Assembly (NCBI RefSeq): GCF_000970085.1
Contig: NZ_CP009506.1
Span: 1,178,001-1,242,000, forward strand
Reading direction: 5' to 3'
Length of the DNA stretch: 64,000 bases
Source: Methanosarcina siciliae T4/M
GTDB lineage: Archaea; Halobacteriota; Methanosarcinia; Methanosarcinales; Methanosarcinaceae
The notes beneath the pieces are model-generated. The model had not been told where the DNA came from. It made no database searches and worked only from the letters and a program-made list of their open reading frames with translations. Positions 62,992-64,000 of this stretch are shown piece after piece (the first letter of the stretch is position 1; the number at the start of each line of letters is the position of its first letter). The position numbers and the translations under genes were made by a program.

Positions 62992-63222
62992 TTATATCAT
63001 TGCAAACATATCCACTACATCATCAAAGTCTATTCTTCCGTTCCCGTTGAAGTCGAAGTACTCCACCGGCATGTTTGCCTCTATCCAGTCCATATTGTGG
63101 AAGTAAGCCACTATGTCTACGAAACTGAACTCCCCGTTTCCGGTGAGGTCTTCATAGAGTCCGTCTCCGTCAAGGTCCTTAGGGGCATATTCCTGATCCG
63201 GCAGAGGAGACAGAAGAGTCAC
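62992..63222 (-). CDS. Dockerin-only remnant, unit 3
   Basis: 76 residues from GTG 63222, matching the last 76 residues of both large surface proteins (TLLSPLPDQEYAPKDLDGDG... to ...FDDVVDMFAMI) with few changes. The frame is open upstream to a UGA at 63376-63378 through a lysine-rich, non-homologous linker (KVQPKKGLVKKAGKIEV) but has no start codon or signal peptide. The dockerin sequence is intact. It could be an expressed fragment, but more likely it is the residue of an internally deleted third unit. Confidence 0.6.
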   Translation of the reverse strand: MTLLSPLPDQEYAPKDLDGDGLYEDLTGNGEFSFVDIVAYFHNMDWIEANMPVEYFDFNGNGRIDFDDVVDMFAMI

Positions 63223-63484
63223 TTCAATTTTCCCTGCTTTCTTTACGAGGCCTTTCTTTGGCTGAACCTTACCCTTGTGTGAAGTCCGCTCTGCTTTTTC
63301 TGCCTGGAAATTGTCCTTCGCCTTATCACTTAAAAATGAAGAAGTTTCCGGATTCTTTTCCGTTCTACTGGTTTTTCACGGATATCCGAAAATCAAAAGT
63401 TTTTAAATAAGGTATCAACTTTATCAAAAGCAAGAGCAATAAGTCAAACGAAAATCTTATATTTCCCCATTTCGTTATATCAAT
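63223..63484 (-). other. Collapsed region between leader copy C and the dockerin remnant
   Basis: Only about 260 bp separate the leader from the dockerin, against about 5.3 kb in units 1 and 2. After the AGGAGG of copy C the first ATG opens only eight codons. No signal peptide is found. Confidence 0.5.
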
Positions 63485-63596
63485 CCTCCTGTGTTTTCAT
63501 AGGGGTTTGGTTAGCCTGTGCGGAATCTCGGTCACGTCCTGATAAAGGGTGTGTCCGAGAAAGGAATTCGGACCTCCTTGAAGCGGCAGGCTAACC
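63485..63596 (-). ncRNA. Structured RNA candidate, copy C (unit 3)
   Basis: Outer helix is a perfect 10-bp inverted repeat, GGTTAGCCTG (read on the minus strand from 63596) with CAGGCTAACC, without the bulge of copies D and E. Inside are GTCCGA with TCGGAC, or alternatively AAGGA with TCCTT around GGTCCGAAT. ATTCCGC and CCCCTATGAAAACACAGGAGG follow. Confidence 0.6.
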
Positions 63597-64000
63597 GTAA
63601 TTCTGGAAAGAGTTGAAGATAAGGCGGATTTTGGGCCCCGTTAAAGGATCTCTTACTTTGCTTACATGCCGTTTTTACATTTTTTCGATACTGGAGGGAA
63701 AATTCATGGAACTATTTTTTCGGTGAGTTTTTGGCTTATAAGTTGATGCTGATTTATCAGGATCTTCGAAATAAGCTATGGATGTGTTGTTTATCCCCTA
63801 TGTTTTCAGTTAGTGTTCAATCAACTGAATTTTAAATTAAATTTCGTAGGAGGTGATCCGGAAGAAATACTGCTAACGATATGCTGTTTAATCTTTGTTT
63901 CCACAGTTCACCGGTGGCCACAACGAGTTAAACTATCTGACACCTTTACTTCCAAACAGCCAATGGTAATCGGAGTAAGAAAATATAAATCTAACAAAAA
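63597..64000. other. Window end, no gene recognised
   Basis: About 400 bp of AT-rich DNA. No open frame with protein-like features and no further copy of the structured element, although CCCCTATGTTTTCAG near 63795 weakly resembles its end. Confidence 0.35.

Noticed and set aside
63485..63520. Similarity of CCGCACAGGCTAACC in copy C to the GEMM (cyclic di-GMP-I) riboswitch string CGCACAGGGCAAACC
   Set aside because: The other four copies do not keep it, the GNRA-capped second helix and ACGCAAAGCC partner are absent, and the local helices differ.

Overview
The window is chromosomal DNA of a methanogenic archaeon, almost certainly a Methanosarcina species. The evidence is a split RNA polymerase B subunit (B'' and B'), archaeal EF-2, EF-1-alpha, NusA and RadA, archaeal-type phosphopantetheine adenylyltransferase, a formylmethanofuran dehydrogenase B paralogue, AT-rich TATA promoters, and very large PKD/BspA-repeat surface proteins. 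The species was not determined.

Layout. 0-2.6 kb: a hybrid response-regulator/PAS/histidine kinase, short tandem repeats, a candidate structured small RNA and tRNA-Lys. 2.6-16.7 kb: the transcription/translation block rpoH-rpoB2-rpoB1-rpoA1-rpoA2, then rpl30e-nusA-rps12-rps7-fusA, tuf and rps10. 17-19.5 kb: a decayed zone with a broken DUF4139-like gene, a HAD phosphatase and a broken copy of the fwdB-like 5' end. 19.6-28.5 kb: a peptide/nickel-type ABC transporter with two lipoprotein binding proteins and two SAM methyltransferases. 28.8-34.7 kb: a molybdenum neighbourhood (fwdB-like gene, two molbindins, modABC), followed by two paralogous winged-helix regulators and one intact IS5-family element with target duplication. 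38-43.4 kb: housekeeping genes (HAD phosphatase, radA, coaD, an endonuclease IV-like protein, a MetE-like methyltransferase). 43.7-48.9 kb: a DUF378 protein, the cbiMNQO cobalt/nickel uptake operon and a DedA-like protein.

49-64 kb: a tandem array of surface-protein units read on the minus strand. Units 1 and 2 each hold a signal-peptide ORF followed, in the same frame and across a single UGA codon, by a ~1450-residue ORF with PKD domains, BspA-type leucine-rich repeats, a cohesin-like domain and a dockerin. Unit 3 is collapsed to a leader plus a dockerin. Five copies of a ~115-140 nt sequence with a compensatory-changing three-helix structure lie upstream of these units. I could not match it to any RNA family I know.

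Most notable: (1) the same in-frame UGA in both long surface-protein genes, with otherwise open frames; (2) the five-copy structured RNA; (3) an fwdB paralogue lacking the expected metal-binding Cys and neighbouring His; (4) a compact structured RNA candidate between a TATA box and tRNA-Lys. Everything was read by eye; no database search, folding or alignment program was run.
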